Below are positions 24,759 through 33,328 of a stretch of DNA of 64,000 nt, one piece after another. This DNA is from Rhodobacter sp. Its GTDB lineage: Bacteria; Pseudomonadota; Alphaproteobacteria; Rhodobacterales; Rhodobacteraceae. Each line of letters begins with the position of its first letter. The first letter of the stretch is position 1. The notes below the pieces were generated by a model. The model saw nothing but the letters and a program-made list of their open reading frames with translations. It ran no database searches and was not told where the DNA came from. Made by a program: the position numbers and the translations under genes. The stretch is taken from NCBI GenBank assembly GCA_016704435.1, contig JADJAB010000004.1:62001-126000 (forward strand). Direction: 5' to 3'.

Positions 24759-25643
24759 TTAGGCGCCGGCCGAGCGGCGTTCAATGGCGCGGGCGATCAG
24801 ATCGTCGAAGTCGTGGGGGCTGCGCACGGCGGCGACCTCTTCGGCGGTGACGGTCACGCCCCAGCGCGCCATCGCTTCATAGCGCGGCTTGCGGTGCTCC
24901 AGAAGCCGGGCATAGCCGAAGCGCAGGAAAGCGTCGGGGTCGACCTTGTCCTCGGGCGCGCCTTGCGCGGCCAGGTATTCGTCCCACAGCTCTTGCAGGA
25001 AATCCGGCCGGTAATACATCGGCTTCGGCGCGCGGTCGAAGCGGCGGATCAACTCGTCGCGATGCGCGTCCGAGCCCTTGATCCAGACCAGCAGCAGGCT
25101 GTCGGCCAGTTGCCGCATGACGGAATCGTCGGGATCGTCGGCATCCACCACCTCGCAGATCGAGCCGGAGGTGTCGCAGACGAAATCGCGGTAGCCATAA
25201 AGGTCTACGGCCCGGTCGATGAAGCGGGCGGTGTCCAGCGTGGCGCTGATTTCCGCCTCGCGGTGCTGATCCTGGCGCTTGACGTATTCGGCGAAGGGCA
25301 GGCCGCCCTTGGCCGGATCGCCCGGCTTGCCCAGATAGGTCGACAGCGGCGCCAGGTTGGAAAAGGTGATATTCGACGCGATGTAGACGCTGTCCGACAG
25401 CAGAAGCTCTCGCAAGAGCGGCTGTTTCATCGCCTCGCGCTTGAACATGTCGGCGATGTATTCGCCCATGTATCGGGTGCCGATGCGGTAATCGACCGAA
25501 TAGTGAAACCAGCCGCCGCCCTGACCCCGCGGCGCATCGCGCAGCATGGCCGACAGATGCGTCTTGCCCAGGCCCGACATGCCGTAAAGCAGGACGCGCT
25601 TGTGAGAGGCCTCGCGGTAGGCGGCGGCGGTGGGGTAGATCAT
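24759..25643 (-). CDS. P-loop ATPase of unknown role, upstream of metA
   Basis: A 294-residue protein that begins MIYPTAAAYREASHKRVLLY and carries a P-loop GMSGLGKT (21-28). A likely Walker B/Asp-rich segment is FVCDTSGSICEVVDADD (about 153-169). No membrane helices or known C-terminal domain are visible. I do not know its function. Spacing of 27 bases to metA and common direction suggest an operon, so a link with methionine or homoserine metabolism is possible but unproven. The promoter for both should lie in the 120 bases upstream, shared with the terminator of the FadL-like gene. Confidence 0.78.
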   Translation of the reverse strand: MIYPTAAAYREASHKRVLLYGMSGLGKTHLSAMLRDAPRGQGGGWFHYSVDYRIGTRYMGEYIADMFKREAMKQPLLRELLLSDSVYIASNITFSNLAPLSTYLGKPGDPAKGGLPFAEYVKRQDQHREAEISATLDTARFIDRAVDLYGYRDFVCDTSGSICEVVDADDPDDSVMRQLADSLLLVWIKGSDAHRDELIRRFDRAPKPMYYRPDFLQELWDEYLAAQGAPEDKVDPDAFLRFGYARLLEHRKPRYEAMARWGVTVTAEEVAAVRSPHDFDDLIARAIERRSAGA

Positions 25644-25702
25644 GGCGGCGGCCCTTCGGTTGGCTGGCGCCGTTGTTAGCGCCGCGCGGCAGGGTGGGCA
25701 AC

Positions 25703-25735
25703 GAAAAACCCCGCCCGGATCAGGGGCGGGGTTTC
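25703..25735 (-). terminator. Rho-independent terminator of the FadL-like gene
   Basis: On the minus strand AAACCCCGCCC-ctgatc-cGGGCGGGGTTTTT forms a ten-pair stem with a T tract. It begins about 28 bases beyond the stop of the outer-membrane protein gene. Confidence 0.88.
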
Positions 25736-25763
25736 AAGGTCATTGCGTGGCCTTGGGTCAGGA

Positions 25764-26790
25764 TCAGAACGACCAGCCGACCTTGACGCCGACACCGATG
25801 GCCGAATTGTCGGTGAACGGGCCGATCAGCGTGACTGCATCTCCGACCTCGACATAGCGGATGCCGCCGGTCACCTTGAGGTTGTCCTTGGTGTAAGTCA
25901 CGCCCAGGCCGACGGACTTGTAGCCATCGGTCGGCGACAGCAGGCTGGAAAGCCCGCCCTTCGCATCCTCATAGCCCAGCGTGATCGCGCCAGACCAGTT
26001 GTCGTTGAACTTGCGCCCGATCCCAAGGCTGTAGCTGATGCGGTCATCGGCATAGGACAAGAGCGGAGCGGGGTCGACAGCCGGCGGAATGTTGATCGTC
26101 GTGTTGGTCCAGTCGACCCAGCGGATCTGGCCGAACAGCAGGGTATTGGCGGCGATACCGGTCTGGAAATCCAGGTTGACGGCCTGCGGCGGGTCGATGG
26201 TGCCGATGGTGCCGACCGAGCTGTCCAGCGAGTGATCGGTGGACGAGAAATAGGTCAACGCGACGCGCAGCGCGATCTCGGGCTTTTTCATAGGCAAAGC
26301 CGACCAGGTAGCCGAGGTCGGCATCGGCAGAGAAGCTTTGCGCCACGACGCCCCGCCCCGGCACGAAGGCGCGGCCGTCGACGGTGACATAGCGCAGCCC
26401 GGCATGGGCCGAGAAACCGCCCTCGAACTTGTAGCGGCCGATCACGTTGATCGAGCTTGACCACAACTCGGCATAGGTGCCGGCCAGCGGTGCGCCCGGT
26501 GGATATTGTACATAGGCACCGAAGGGCTGATCCAGCTGCACCCCGATCGACAGCTTGTCGCTGAGGTCGCGCTTGTAGGCCAGGCCGAAGGACGAATAGT
26601 TCGGCGTCACATCCCCCAGGGGAAAGGCCGCCGGCTGGACAGACGGGGCGACGTAGCCATAGGTCAGCTCGGCATAGGTGCCGTTTTCAAACATGAAGGC
26701 GATAGGCTGGCCCGAGCGGTCGATACCGCCAGCAAGTGCTGCGTTTGCTGCCGCGGTCGTAGCCGCGGCGGCGATCAGAAATCTTTTCAT
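25764..26790 (-). CDS. OmpP1/FadL-family outer-membrane transporter, frameshifted
   Basis: A signal peptide MKRFLIAAAATTAAANAALA is followed by an FadL-like barrel: SSFGLAYKRDLSDKLSIGVQ, then WSSSINVIGRYKFEGGFSAH, and in the second frame VNLDFQTGIAANTLLFGQIR and a C-terminal AIGVGVKVGWSF ending in Phe as outer-membrane barrels do. One extra A in a five-base run (26284-26288) breaks the frame after GFAYEK; removing it gives about 341 residues. FadL proteins let long-chain fatty acids or other hydrophobic molecules cross the outer membrane. I used the ATG at 26790 because of its better ribosome-binding site; an ATG three codons earlier (26799) is possible. Confidence 0.83.
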
Positions 26791-26855
26791 TGTCCTCATC
26801 CCTTGCAGGAGTTCCCCTGCGAAAAATGCTAAGTGCAGGGGGGCCTTCCGGTCAA

Positions 26856-27791
26856 TCAACGACGTGGCGTCACGGAATCGTGAGGTGTCGATTGTGGCAC
26901 GCCTGCCTGCATCGCGCCGCGCAGCGAGATCCAGTTGGCCAAAAGGATCAACCCGGCGCCAACGGCCAGGCCCAGGGTCAGCGGCTCGTCGAAGACCAGC
27001 GCGCCGACGACGGCCAGCAGTGGCAGGCGCGCGAAGTCGAACGGCACCACCTGCGAGGCCGGCGCCAGCGACAGCGCCCGCGTCAGGCTGAAATGCGCGC
27101 CGAGGCCCGACAGGCCGATCACCGCCAGCCAGGGCAGGGTGCCAGCATCCGGCGGTCGCATCGCGCCATCGGCGGCCGCCAGCACCAGTCCGAAACCTGC
27201 CTGAAAGCTGACCAGCCAGAACAGGATCGCCACGATATCCTCGCCCCGCGTCAGCCGCTTGGTGATCACGGTGGTGGCGGCGAAGAACAGTGCCGCCCCG
27301 GCCGCTGCCAGCAGCCCCGGCTCCACCCGGCCGAAGTCGGGCCGCGCCACCACCAGCACGCCCGCCAGCCCGAGGATCGCCGCCAGCACCTTGGCCGGGG
27401 TCAGCCGCTCGCCCAGAAAGAACGGCGCGGCCAGCACCACCCACAGCGGCGAGGTGAACTCGATCGCGATCACCTGCGCCAGCGGGATCGAGGCGATGGC
27501 AAAGAACCACAGCGCCTGGCCAGTGAAATGCACGGTGTTGCGAAAGGCATGGGCGCCCAGGCGGCGGGTGCCCAGGCGCGCGGTCTGGCCGGTGGTGGCG
27601 ACGACGGCAAGCACCAGCGCGACCCCGAGGAGTGAGCGGTAGGCAAGGATTTCAAATGTATCGTGCCGGTCGCCAATCATCCTGGCGCTGACCGCCATGG
27701 CGCTGAACGAGGCGATTGCGCCGCACATCCACAGGGCGGCCGCAAAGAGGCCGCGCGGCGGCAGGGCGGAAAGAGGGGGCGAAGGCGTCAT
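26856..27791 (-). CDS. EamA/DMT-family transporter
   Basis: A 311-residue protein with ten predicted membrane helices in two EamA repeats; the first ends in FTSPLWVVLAAPFFLGERLT, the second in FDFARLPLLAVVGALVFDEP, both with the usual Pro/Glu after helix four. DMT exporters move amino acids or other metabolites out of the cell; the cargo cannot be told. I start at the ATG 27791 (MTPSPPLSAL), since the 24 codons before it are Arg-rich and not membrane-like. Confidence 0.88.
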   Translation of the reverse strand: MTPSPPLSALPPRGLFAAALWMCGAIASFSAMAVSARMIGDRHDTFEILAYRSLLGVALVLAVVATTGQTARLGTRRLGAHAFRNTVHFTGQALWFFAIASIPLAQVIAIEFTSPLWVVLAAPFFLGERLTPAKVLAAILGLAGVLVVARPDFGRVEPGLLAAAGAALFFAATTVITKRLTRGEDIVAILFWLVSFQAGFGLVLAAADGAMRPPDAGTLPWLAVIGLSGLGAHFSLTRALSLAPASQVVPFDFARLPLLAVVGALVFDEPLTLGLAVGAGLILLANWISLRGAMQAGVPQSTPHDSVTPRR

Positions 27792-27925
27792 GCGGCCTGT
27801 CTTGCGCCCTTGGCGGCGTTTGTCCAGCCGTGGCCTGCGGGGGAACGGCAGGCGGCTTGACATGAGTCAGCGCAGGACGGGGCGCGGTCGGGCATTCAGG
27901 GTGCAAACAACGAAGGCAGGCAGCG

Positions 27926-28396
27926 ATGGATCTCTACACTCTTGCGCGCGCGGTCCATATCCTGGCGCTGGTGCACTGGATCGGCGGGGTTGCCATGGTG
28001 ACGCTGGTGATCCTGCCCGCAGTGATGCGGCTGGCGCAGGCCGAGGACCGGCTGGCCACCTTCGAGGCGGTAGAGGCGCGGTTCGGCGTGCAGGCGCGGG
28101 TCTCGACGCTGGTGGCGGGTCTGTCGGGGCTGTGGATGCTGTGGGAAACCGACGGCTGGCGGCTTTTTTCCGATCCGGGGCACTGGTGGCTGCACCTGAT
28201 GGTCGCGGTCTGGGCGTTGTTCACGCTGGTGCTGTTCGTGCTGGAACCGCTGGTTCTGCACCGCTGGTTCCATGCCCGCGCCGTTGCGGCGCCGGAGGCC
28301 GCTTTCTTGCTGGTCCTGCGGCTGCACCGGGTGCTGCTGGCGCTTTCGGGTATTGCAGTGGCGGCGGGTGTGCTGGGCGCGCATGGCGGGCTCTAG
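27926..28396 (+). CDS. Small integral membrane protein (CopD/DUF2269-like)
   Basis: A 156-residue protein with four predicted helices: about 6-33 (LARAVHILALVHWIGGVAMV), 57-75, 88-110 and 130-150. Conserved His residues sit in the first helix (VHILALVHW) and in the last (LRLHRVLLAL), a pattern seen in cytochrome-b-like and CopD-like membrane proteins that may bind haem or copper. Function unknown. It is divergent from the EamA gene and followed by a nitroreductase gene in the same direction 107 bases later. Confidence 0.68.
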   Translation: MDLYTLARAVHILALVHWIGGVAMVTLVILPAVMRLAQAEDRLATFEAVEARFGVQARVSTLVAGLSGLWMLWETDGWRLFSDPGHWWLHLMVAVWALFTLVLFVLEPLVLHRWFHARAVAAPEAAFLLVLRLHRVLLALSGIAVAAGVLGAHGGL

Positions 28397-28502
28397 CCGC
28401 AGTCGGTGCGCAGGCGCACAGCGGATTAGCGGTTGGCGTGGCTTGCCGGGGCAGGGCGGTCGGCCTAGGTCAGGGCGCAACGAATAGTTGAAGGTGCGCC
28501 CG

Positions 28503-29096
28503 ATGAACCAAGCCCTGCCGCCCGCCCGCCGCCCCGGCCATGCCGCCGACCCGATGTTCCCGGCGCGCTGGTCGCCGCGGGCCTTTGCCGACCGGACGGT
28601 CAGCGCCGAAGACATAATGGTGCTGCTGGAGGCGGCGCGGTTCGCGCCCTCGGCCTCGAACCACCAACCCTGGCGCTTTGTCTGGTCCTTGCGCGGCGAT
28701 CCGGGCTTTGCCGCCATCCGCGATGCGCTGGTGCCGTTCAATGCGGATTGGGCCGGCAAGGCGGCGGCGCTGATCGTGGTGGCCACGAAAAGCACCGTGA
28801 CAACCAAGGACGGGGCCGAGGCGCCCAACCATTACGCCGCCTTCGATGCCGGGGCCGCCTGGATGAGCCTTGCCTTGCAGGCGCAGGTCTCGGGGCTGGT
28901 GGCGCATGCGATGGCGGGCTTCGATCACGCAGCGCTGGCCTTGGCCGTGGCGCTGCCCGAAGGCCACGCGCTGCATGCGGTGGTGGCGGTGGGTCATCTG
29001 GGCAAGGTCGAGACGCTGCCCGAGGGCCTTCGCGCCCGCGAAACGCCCAGCCCGCGGCTGCTGCTGGCCGATCTGGCGGTGCGCGGGCGGTTCTGA
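28503..29096 (+). CDS. Nitroreductase-family flavoprotein
   Basis: A 197-residue protein with the FMN-binding N-terminal motif FPARWSPRAF and FAPSASNHQPWRFVW, then AAFDAGAAWMSLALQAQVSG, the usual dimer-interface helix, and a C-terminal VAVGHLGK segment. These enzymes reduce nitro compounds, quinones or other acceptors with NAD(P)H; the natural substrate is unknown. Start at 28503 (MNQALPPARR) is preferred over an upstream in-frame codon at 28488. Confidence 0.86.
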   Translation: MNQALPPARRPGHAADPMFPARWSPRAFADRTVSAEDIMVLLEAARFAPSASNHQPWRFVWSLRGDPGFAAIRDALVPFNADWAGKAAALIVVATKSTVTTKDGAEAPNHYAAFDAGAAWMSLALQAQVSGLVAHAMAGFDHAALALAVALPEGHALHAVVAVGHLGKVETLPEGLRARETPSPRLLLADLAVRGRF

Positions 29097-29102
29097 GCCT
29101 GC

Positions 29103-29375
29103 CTACTGCCCCGAGATACGGAACTCGCGCTTCAGATGCGCGGTGGCCCTGTACCAGGCGGAAGCACGGGTCCGGGCCTGATGCGCGTCGAAGGCGGCGC
29201 GGTCGGTAAAGCTTTCGTCCAGCCGCCAGACCAGCGGATCGTCGGTCGGACAGACGTTGAACGACAGACAACCGGGTTCGGCGCGAGAAAGGCGGAGATG
29301 CTCGGGCAGATGGCTGCGGATAAGATCCGCCTCGATGGAATCGGCGGCAATCAGGCAGCCGGTGACGGTGATCAT
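29103..29375 (-). CDS. Antibiotic biosynthesis monooxygenase (ABM) domain protein
   Basis: A 90-residue single ABM domain: VTGCLIAADSIEADLIRSHL, then LSRAEPGCLSFNVCPTDDPL and the strand VWRLDESFTDRAAFDAHQAR with the typical Trp/Arg..Glu-x-(W/F)xxxxAhxxH. Relatives are small quinol or haem-type monooxygenases that need no cofactor, or stress proteins of unknown role. Its ATG overlaps the guaA stop by four bases, so it is the last gene of the guaA unit. Confidence 0.82.
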   Translation of the reverse strand: MITVTGCLIAADSIEADLIRSHLPEHLRLSRAEPGCLSFNVCPTDDPLVWRLDESFTDRAAFDAHQARTRASAWYRATAHLKREFRISGQ

Positions 29376-30928
29376 TCCAACTCGATCGTGCCTGGCGGTT
29401 TCGAGGTGCAGTCGTAGAAGACGCGGTTGATGCCCTTGACTTCGTTGATGATGCGTGTGGCGGTTTCGCCAAGGAAATCATGCGTGAAGGGGTAATAGTC
29501 CGCCGTCATGCCATCGACCGAGGTGACCGCCCGCAGCGCCAGCGCATAGTCATAGGTGCGCCCGTCGCCCATCACGCCCACGGTCTTCATCGGCAGGATG
29601 GCGGCAAAGGCCTGCCAGATCTCGTCGTAAAGACCGTGTTTGCGGATCTGGTCGATATAGACCGCATCGGCGCGGCGCAGGATGTCCAGCTTTTCTGTGG
29701 TGATCTCGCCGGGGCAGCGGATCGCCAGGCCGGGGCCGGGGAAGGGGTGGCGGCCGATGAAGGCGGGCGGCAGGCCCAACTCTTGGCCAAGGGCGCGAAC
29801 CTCGTCCTTGAACAGCTCGCGCAGGGGTTCGACCAGTTTCAGCCCCATCTTCTCGGGCAACCCGCCGACGTTGTGGTGGCTTTTGATGGTGACCGAGGGG
29901 CCGCCCGAGAAGCTGACCGACTCGATCACGTCGGGGTAAAGCGTGCCCTGGGCGAGAAATTTCGCCCCACCCACCTCATGCGCATGTTTCTGGAACACGT
30001 CGATGAACAGCCGGCCGATGGTCTTGCGCTTGACCTCGGGGTCGGAGACGCCTTCCAGCGCGCCGAGGAACAGGGCAGATTCATCGGCATGGATCAGCGG
30101 CATTTGGTAATGGTCGCGGAACATGGTGACGACCTGTTCGGCCTCGCCCTGCCGCAACAGGCCATGGTCGACGAAGACGCAAGTCAGCTGGTCGCCGATC
30201 GCCTCATGGATCAGCACGGCGGCAACCGAGCTGTCGACCCCTCCGGAGAGGCCGCAGATCACCTTGGCATCGCCCACCTGCTCGCGGATTTTGGCGATCG
30301 CCTCGGCGCGGTAGGCGCCCATCGTCCAGTCGCCCTTGAACCCGGCCAGACGGATGAAGTTTTCGTACAACTTGGCGCCCTTGGGGGTGTGATGCACCTC
30401 GGGGTGGAATTGCACGGCGTAGAAATGGCGGGCGGGGTCGGCGGTGATGGCAAATGGTGCGTTCGCAGAGGTGCCGTAGACCTGAAAGCCGGGGGCGATT
30501 TTCGACACATGGTCTCCGTGCGACATCCAGACCTGCTCGGGGCCGTCGGAAAACCAGCCGCCCAGCAGCGGCAGGGTGAGATCAGTGGGCGTGACCTTGG
30601 CGCGGCCGAATTCGGCGGTGCCGTGGCCGCCTTCGACATGGCCGCCCAGGCAATGCATCATCACCTGCTGGCCGTAGCAGATGCCCAGGACCGGCACGCC
30701 CAGGGTGAAGACGCCCGCAGGCGGCATCGGCGCGTTGTCCCAGTAGACCGAGGCCGGACCGCCCGACAGGATCACCGCCTTGGGGGCGAAATCCGTCAGG
30801 AATGCGTCGTCGACCCGGTTGTAGGGGTGAATCTCGCAGTAGACGTTCAACTCCCGCAACCGCCGCGCGATCAGCTGGGTGACCTGAGAGCCGAAGTCGA
30901 TGATGAGAAGGCGGTCATGCTGTGTCAT
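29372..30928 (-). CDS. guaA: GMP synthase (glutamine-hydrolysing)
   Basis: A 518-residue GuaA that turns XMP into GMP with ATP and glutamine. The class I glutamine amidotransferase domain (1-200) has Cys84 in LGICYGQQ, and His/Glu in QFHPEVHHT. The ATP-pyrophosphatase domain has the PP-loop CGLSGGVDSSVAA (about 222-234), and the C-terminal dimerisation domain carries FIGRHPFPGPGLAIR. I start at the ATG 30928 (MTQHDRLLII), immediately before the amidotransferase fold, though the frame is open far upstream. All functional motifs are intact. Confidence 0.98.
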   Translation of the reverse strand: MTQHDRLLIIDFGSQVTQLIARRLRELNVYCEIHPYNRVDDAFLTDFAPKAVILSGGPASVYWDNAPMPPAGVFTLGVPVLGICYGQQVMMHCLGGHVEGGHGTAEFGRAKVTPTDLTLPLLGGWFSDGPEQVWMSHGDHVSKIAPGFQVYGTSANAPFAITADPARHFYAVQFHPEVHHTPKGAKLYENFIRLAGFKGDWTMGAYRAEAIAKIREQVGDAKVICGLSGGVDSSVAAVLIHEAIGDQLTCVFVDHGLLRQGEAEQVVTMFRDHYQMPLIHADESALFLGALEGVSDPEVKRKTIGRLFIDVFQKHAHEVGGAKFLAQGTLYPDVIESVSFSGGPSVTIKSHHNVGGLPEKMGLKLVEPLRELFKDEVRALGQELGLPPAFIGRHPFPGPGLAIRCPGEITTEKLDILRRADAVYIDQIRKHGLYDEIWQAFAAILPMKTVGVMGDGRTYDYALALRAVTSVDGMTADYYPFTHDFLGETATRIINEVKGINRVFYDCTSKPPGTIELE

Positions 30929-31048
30929 GGCTTCGCGTAGCGTGGGGATAGCGGAATCGCAAGGGGTGGCCAACGGCGGAGCTGGGGGTTTCACACCCCC
31001 ATGACATTGGTTCCTTGAACCGATGGCGAAACCAATGACAAACCTCTT

Positions 31049-31071
31049 GGAGTATCCTGGCCAAGATGAAC
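31049..31071 (+). repeat. Dispersed intergenic repeat core, copy 5
   Basis: GGAGTATCCtggCCAAGATGAAC matches the 23-base core seen at 4013, 14715, 21200 and 21231 with few changes. It lies in the 260-base gap between the divergent guaA and mttB-like genes; the long upstream blocks of copies 2 and 3 are absent here. Nothing else was recognised in this gap. Confidence 0.65.
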
Positions 31072-31187
31072 GGGGAGGTGGCGGCGGGTTGCGCGTGTCG
31101 CTTTTGGCGGGCAGGTGACGCAATCGGGGATCGGGGGGATGGCGAATGGCGGCATAAAGGATGCCACAGGTTTTCGCGGAGGCGACG

Positions 31188-32738
31188 ATGAGCGATACGG
31201 AGCAGGGCGGCGGGCGCAGGGCGCGGGGCGGCGGCGGCGGGGCGCGGCGGGCCGAGCGGACGGCGGTATCGTTCGAGACCGCGCGCTTCATCGAGCGCAA
31301 CATCCCGAACTTCGAGATCCTGAACGACGAGGCGCTGTCGATCATCGAATGGAATGCCGAGACGGTTCTGGAAGAGATCGGCGTCAACTTCGTGGAAAAT
31401 CCGGCTGCGCTGGAGTTGTGGAAGGCCGCTGGCGCCGATGTGCGGGGCGAGCGGGTGCGCATTCCGCGCGGACTGGCGCGAAAGCTTTGCGCGACGGCAC
31501 CGAAGACCTTTACCCAGCACGCCCGCAACCCGGCGCGGAATGTCGAGATCGGTGGCCGCAATCTGGTGCTGGCGCCGGTTTACGGCCCGCCCTTCGTGCG
31601 CGATGCGGCGGGCGGTCGGCGCTATGCCACGATCCACGATTTCCAGAACTTCGTGAAGCTGGGCTACATGTCGAAATGGCTGCACCATTCCGGCGGCACG
31701 GTCTGCGAGCCGACCGACGTGCCGGTGAACAAGCGCCACCTGGACATGCTGCTGGCGCACATGACCCTGTCGGACAAGCCCTACATGGGCTCGGTCACCG
31801 AACCCAGCCGCGCGGCGGATTCGGTGGAGATGTCGAAGATCCTGTTCGGCTCGGATTTCGTTGACCAGAACACGGTGATGACCAGCCTGATCAACATCAA
31901 CTCTCCCTTGACCTTCGACGGCATCATGATGGGTGCGCTGGAGGTCTTTGCAAAGGCCAACCAGGCTTCGATCATCAGCCCGTTCATCGTGGGCGGGGCG
32001 ATGGCACCGGTGACGGTGGCGGGGACGCTGACGCAAGTGCTGGCCGAGGTCTTGGCGGGCGTGGCCTACAGCCAACTGGTCCGGGCCGGGGCGCCGGTGA
32101 TCATGGGTGCCTTTGTCACCTCGATCGACATGAACTCGGGCGCGCCGACCTTCGGCACGCCGGAGGCCGCGCATATCACCTATGGCGCCGGGCAGCTGGC
32201 TCGCCGGCTGGGGCTGCCCTACCGCAGCGGCGGGGCGTTCTGCGGGTCGAAACTGCCCGATGCGCAGGCGGCCTATGAGACCGCCAACAGCCTGAACATG
32301 GCGCTGCTGGCGGGGGTCAACTTCATGCTGCATGCCTGTGGCTGGCTGGAGGGCGGGCTGGTGTCGTCCTACGAGAAATTCGTGATGGACGCCGACCAGC
32401 TGGGCACGCTGCACCATCTGGCCAAGGGCGTGTCGGTGGATGACAACGCGCAGGCGATGGGAGCGATCCGCGAGGTCGGGCCAGGCGGCCACTACCTCGG
32501 CTGCCAGCACACCCAGGACAACTTCAAGTCGGCGTTCTGGCGCAGCGATCTTCTGGACTACAAGCCGTTCGAGACCTGGGACGAGGAAGGCGCGCGCGAC
32601 ACGCAGGCGCTGGCCAGTGTCAGGGTGCAGAAGATGCTGGGCGACTATCAGGCCCCGGCGATGGACGCGGGCAAGCGCGAAGAGCTGGAAGACTATGTGG
32701 CGCGCAAGAAGGCCTCGGTTCCCGATGCATTTCTCTGA
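31188..32738 (+). CDS. Trimethylamine methyltransferase (MttB) family protein, without pyrrolysine
   Basis: A 516-residue MttB-superfamily protein: ETARFIERNIPNFEILNDEA, then LEEIGVNFVENPAALELWKA, IISPFIVGGAMAPVTVAGTL and HACGWLEGGLVSSYEKFVMD. True trimethylamine enzymes in methanogens have pyrrolysine from an in-frame TAG; this frame has none, so it belongs to the larger non-pyrrolysine group, of which some members demethylate glycine betaine, carnitine or proline betaine and pass the methyl group to a corrinoid protein. No corrinoid-protein gene is next to it. I chose the ATG at 31188 with GAGGCGACG upstream over an earlier in-frame start at 31161. N-terminal residues 8-20 are a Gly/Arg-rich tail. 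Confidence 0.88.
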   Translation: MSDTEQGGGRRARGGGGGARRAERTAVSFETARFIERNIPNFEILNDEALSIIEWNAETVLEEIGVNFVENPAALELWKAAGADVRGERVRIPRGLARKLCATAPKTFTQHARNPARNVEIGGRNLVLAPVYGPPFVRDAAGGRRYATIHDFQNFVKLGYMSKWLHHSGGTVCEPTDVPVNKRHLDMLLAHMTLSDKPYMGSVTEPSRAADSVEMSKILFGSDFVDQNTVMTSLININSPLTFDGIMMGALEVFAKANQASIISPFIVGGAMAPVTVAGTLTQVLAEVLAGVAYSQLVRAGAPVIMGAFVTSIDMNSGAPTFGTPEAAHITYGAGQLARRLGLPYRSGGAFCGSKLPDAQAAYETANSLNMALLAGVNFMLHACGWLEGGLVSSYEKFVMDADQLGTLHHLAKGVSVDDNAQAMGAIREVGPGGHYLGCQHTQDNFKSAFWRSDLLDYKPFETWDEEGARDTQALASVRVQKMLGDYQAPAMDAGKREELEDYVARKKASVPDAFL

Positions 32739-32775
32739 GATTGCTTGAAAGCGGTTTCCTATCCGGAAACGATGC

Positions 32776-32810
32776 AAGGGCCCGCGCGGATGCACCGCCG
32801 CGGGCCCTTT
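32776..32810 (+). terminator. Hairpin terminator between mttB-like and DUF6477 genes
   Basis: AAGGGCCCGCG and CGCGGGCCCTTT pair over about eleven bases, with a short T run on the plus side and A run on the minus side. It lies between convergent genes and may stop transcription from both. Confidence 0.75.
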
Positions 32811-32823
32811 GCCTGTTGCGGAC

Positions 32824-33108
32824 CTATCCCTCCGACGGGCGGCGCAGCAGGCTCACCTCGGCCAGAATCGCGATCAGCACTTCGAGGTTCTGGGCGATGG
32901 AATAGCCGGCATCGCCGCTGAGGCGGGTTTCCTCGAGCTGCTCTTCGACCGACAAAAGCCTGGAAACCGTGCGCTCGGGCGAGGTTTCGCCGGGAACAAG
33001 GCGCTTCAGCCAGCGTCCCCTGTGGTAGTCGGCCAGCCCCAGCCGTGCGGCGCGCATCAGCATCGAGGGGCGGCGCATCTCGGCCAGGATCTTGCGGAAA
33101 TCGGACAT
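32824..33108 (-). CDS. DUF6477-family small protein
   Basis: A 94-residue protein starting MSDFRKILAEMRRPSMLMRA, with RLGLADYHRGRWLKRLVPGE and a helical end QNLEVLIAILAEVSLLRRPS. The start at 33108 has a GGAGG nine bases upstream, so the longer reading to 33219 is rejected. The family is known from Rhodobacterales only by conservation and has no assigned role. It is divergent from an HTH gene, and the AT-rich gap between holds a CtrA-like site. Confidence 0.75.
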   Translation of the reverse strand: MSDFRKILAEMRRPSMLMRAARLGLADYHRGRWLKRLVPGETSPERTVSRLLSVEEQLEETRLSGDAGYSIAQNLEVLIAILAEVSLLRRPSEG

Positions 33109-33240
33109 TGGCAGCCTCCGTTCATGGACGGGAGCATCCTGCAGCAGCACAACCATGCGTTGCATTTCGTTTGATAGCAGCGCACGGAGGTTACCAAATT
33201 GTTTAAGAAATGGATACAATTATCGGTTTTGACCTTCGAG

Positions 33241-33256
33241 TTAACCAACAGGTAAC
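33241..33256 (+). promoter_or_regulatory. CtrA-like binding site
   Basis: TTAA-CCAACAG-GTAAC matches the alphaproteobacterial CtrA consensus TTAA-N7-TTAAC with one mismatch. It lies in an unusually AT-rich gap between the divergent DUF6477 and HTH genes, 73 bases before the HTH start. Confidence 0.35.
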
Positions 33257-33328
33257 CAATTCTACTCTAGGTTGTATTTGTCCAAATCCGGACGAAATGC
33301 ACCACCCTCTGACCTAGCCAGCCACAGG

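Noticed and set aside
23448..25679. 743-codon open frame on the plus strand opposite the hydrolase, metA and ATPase genes
   Set aside because: Same reason: it spans three genes on the other strand and has shadow-like composition without any motif.
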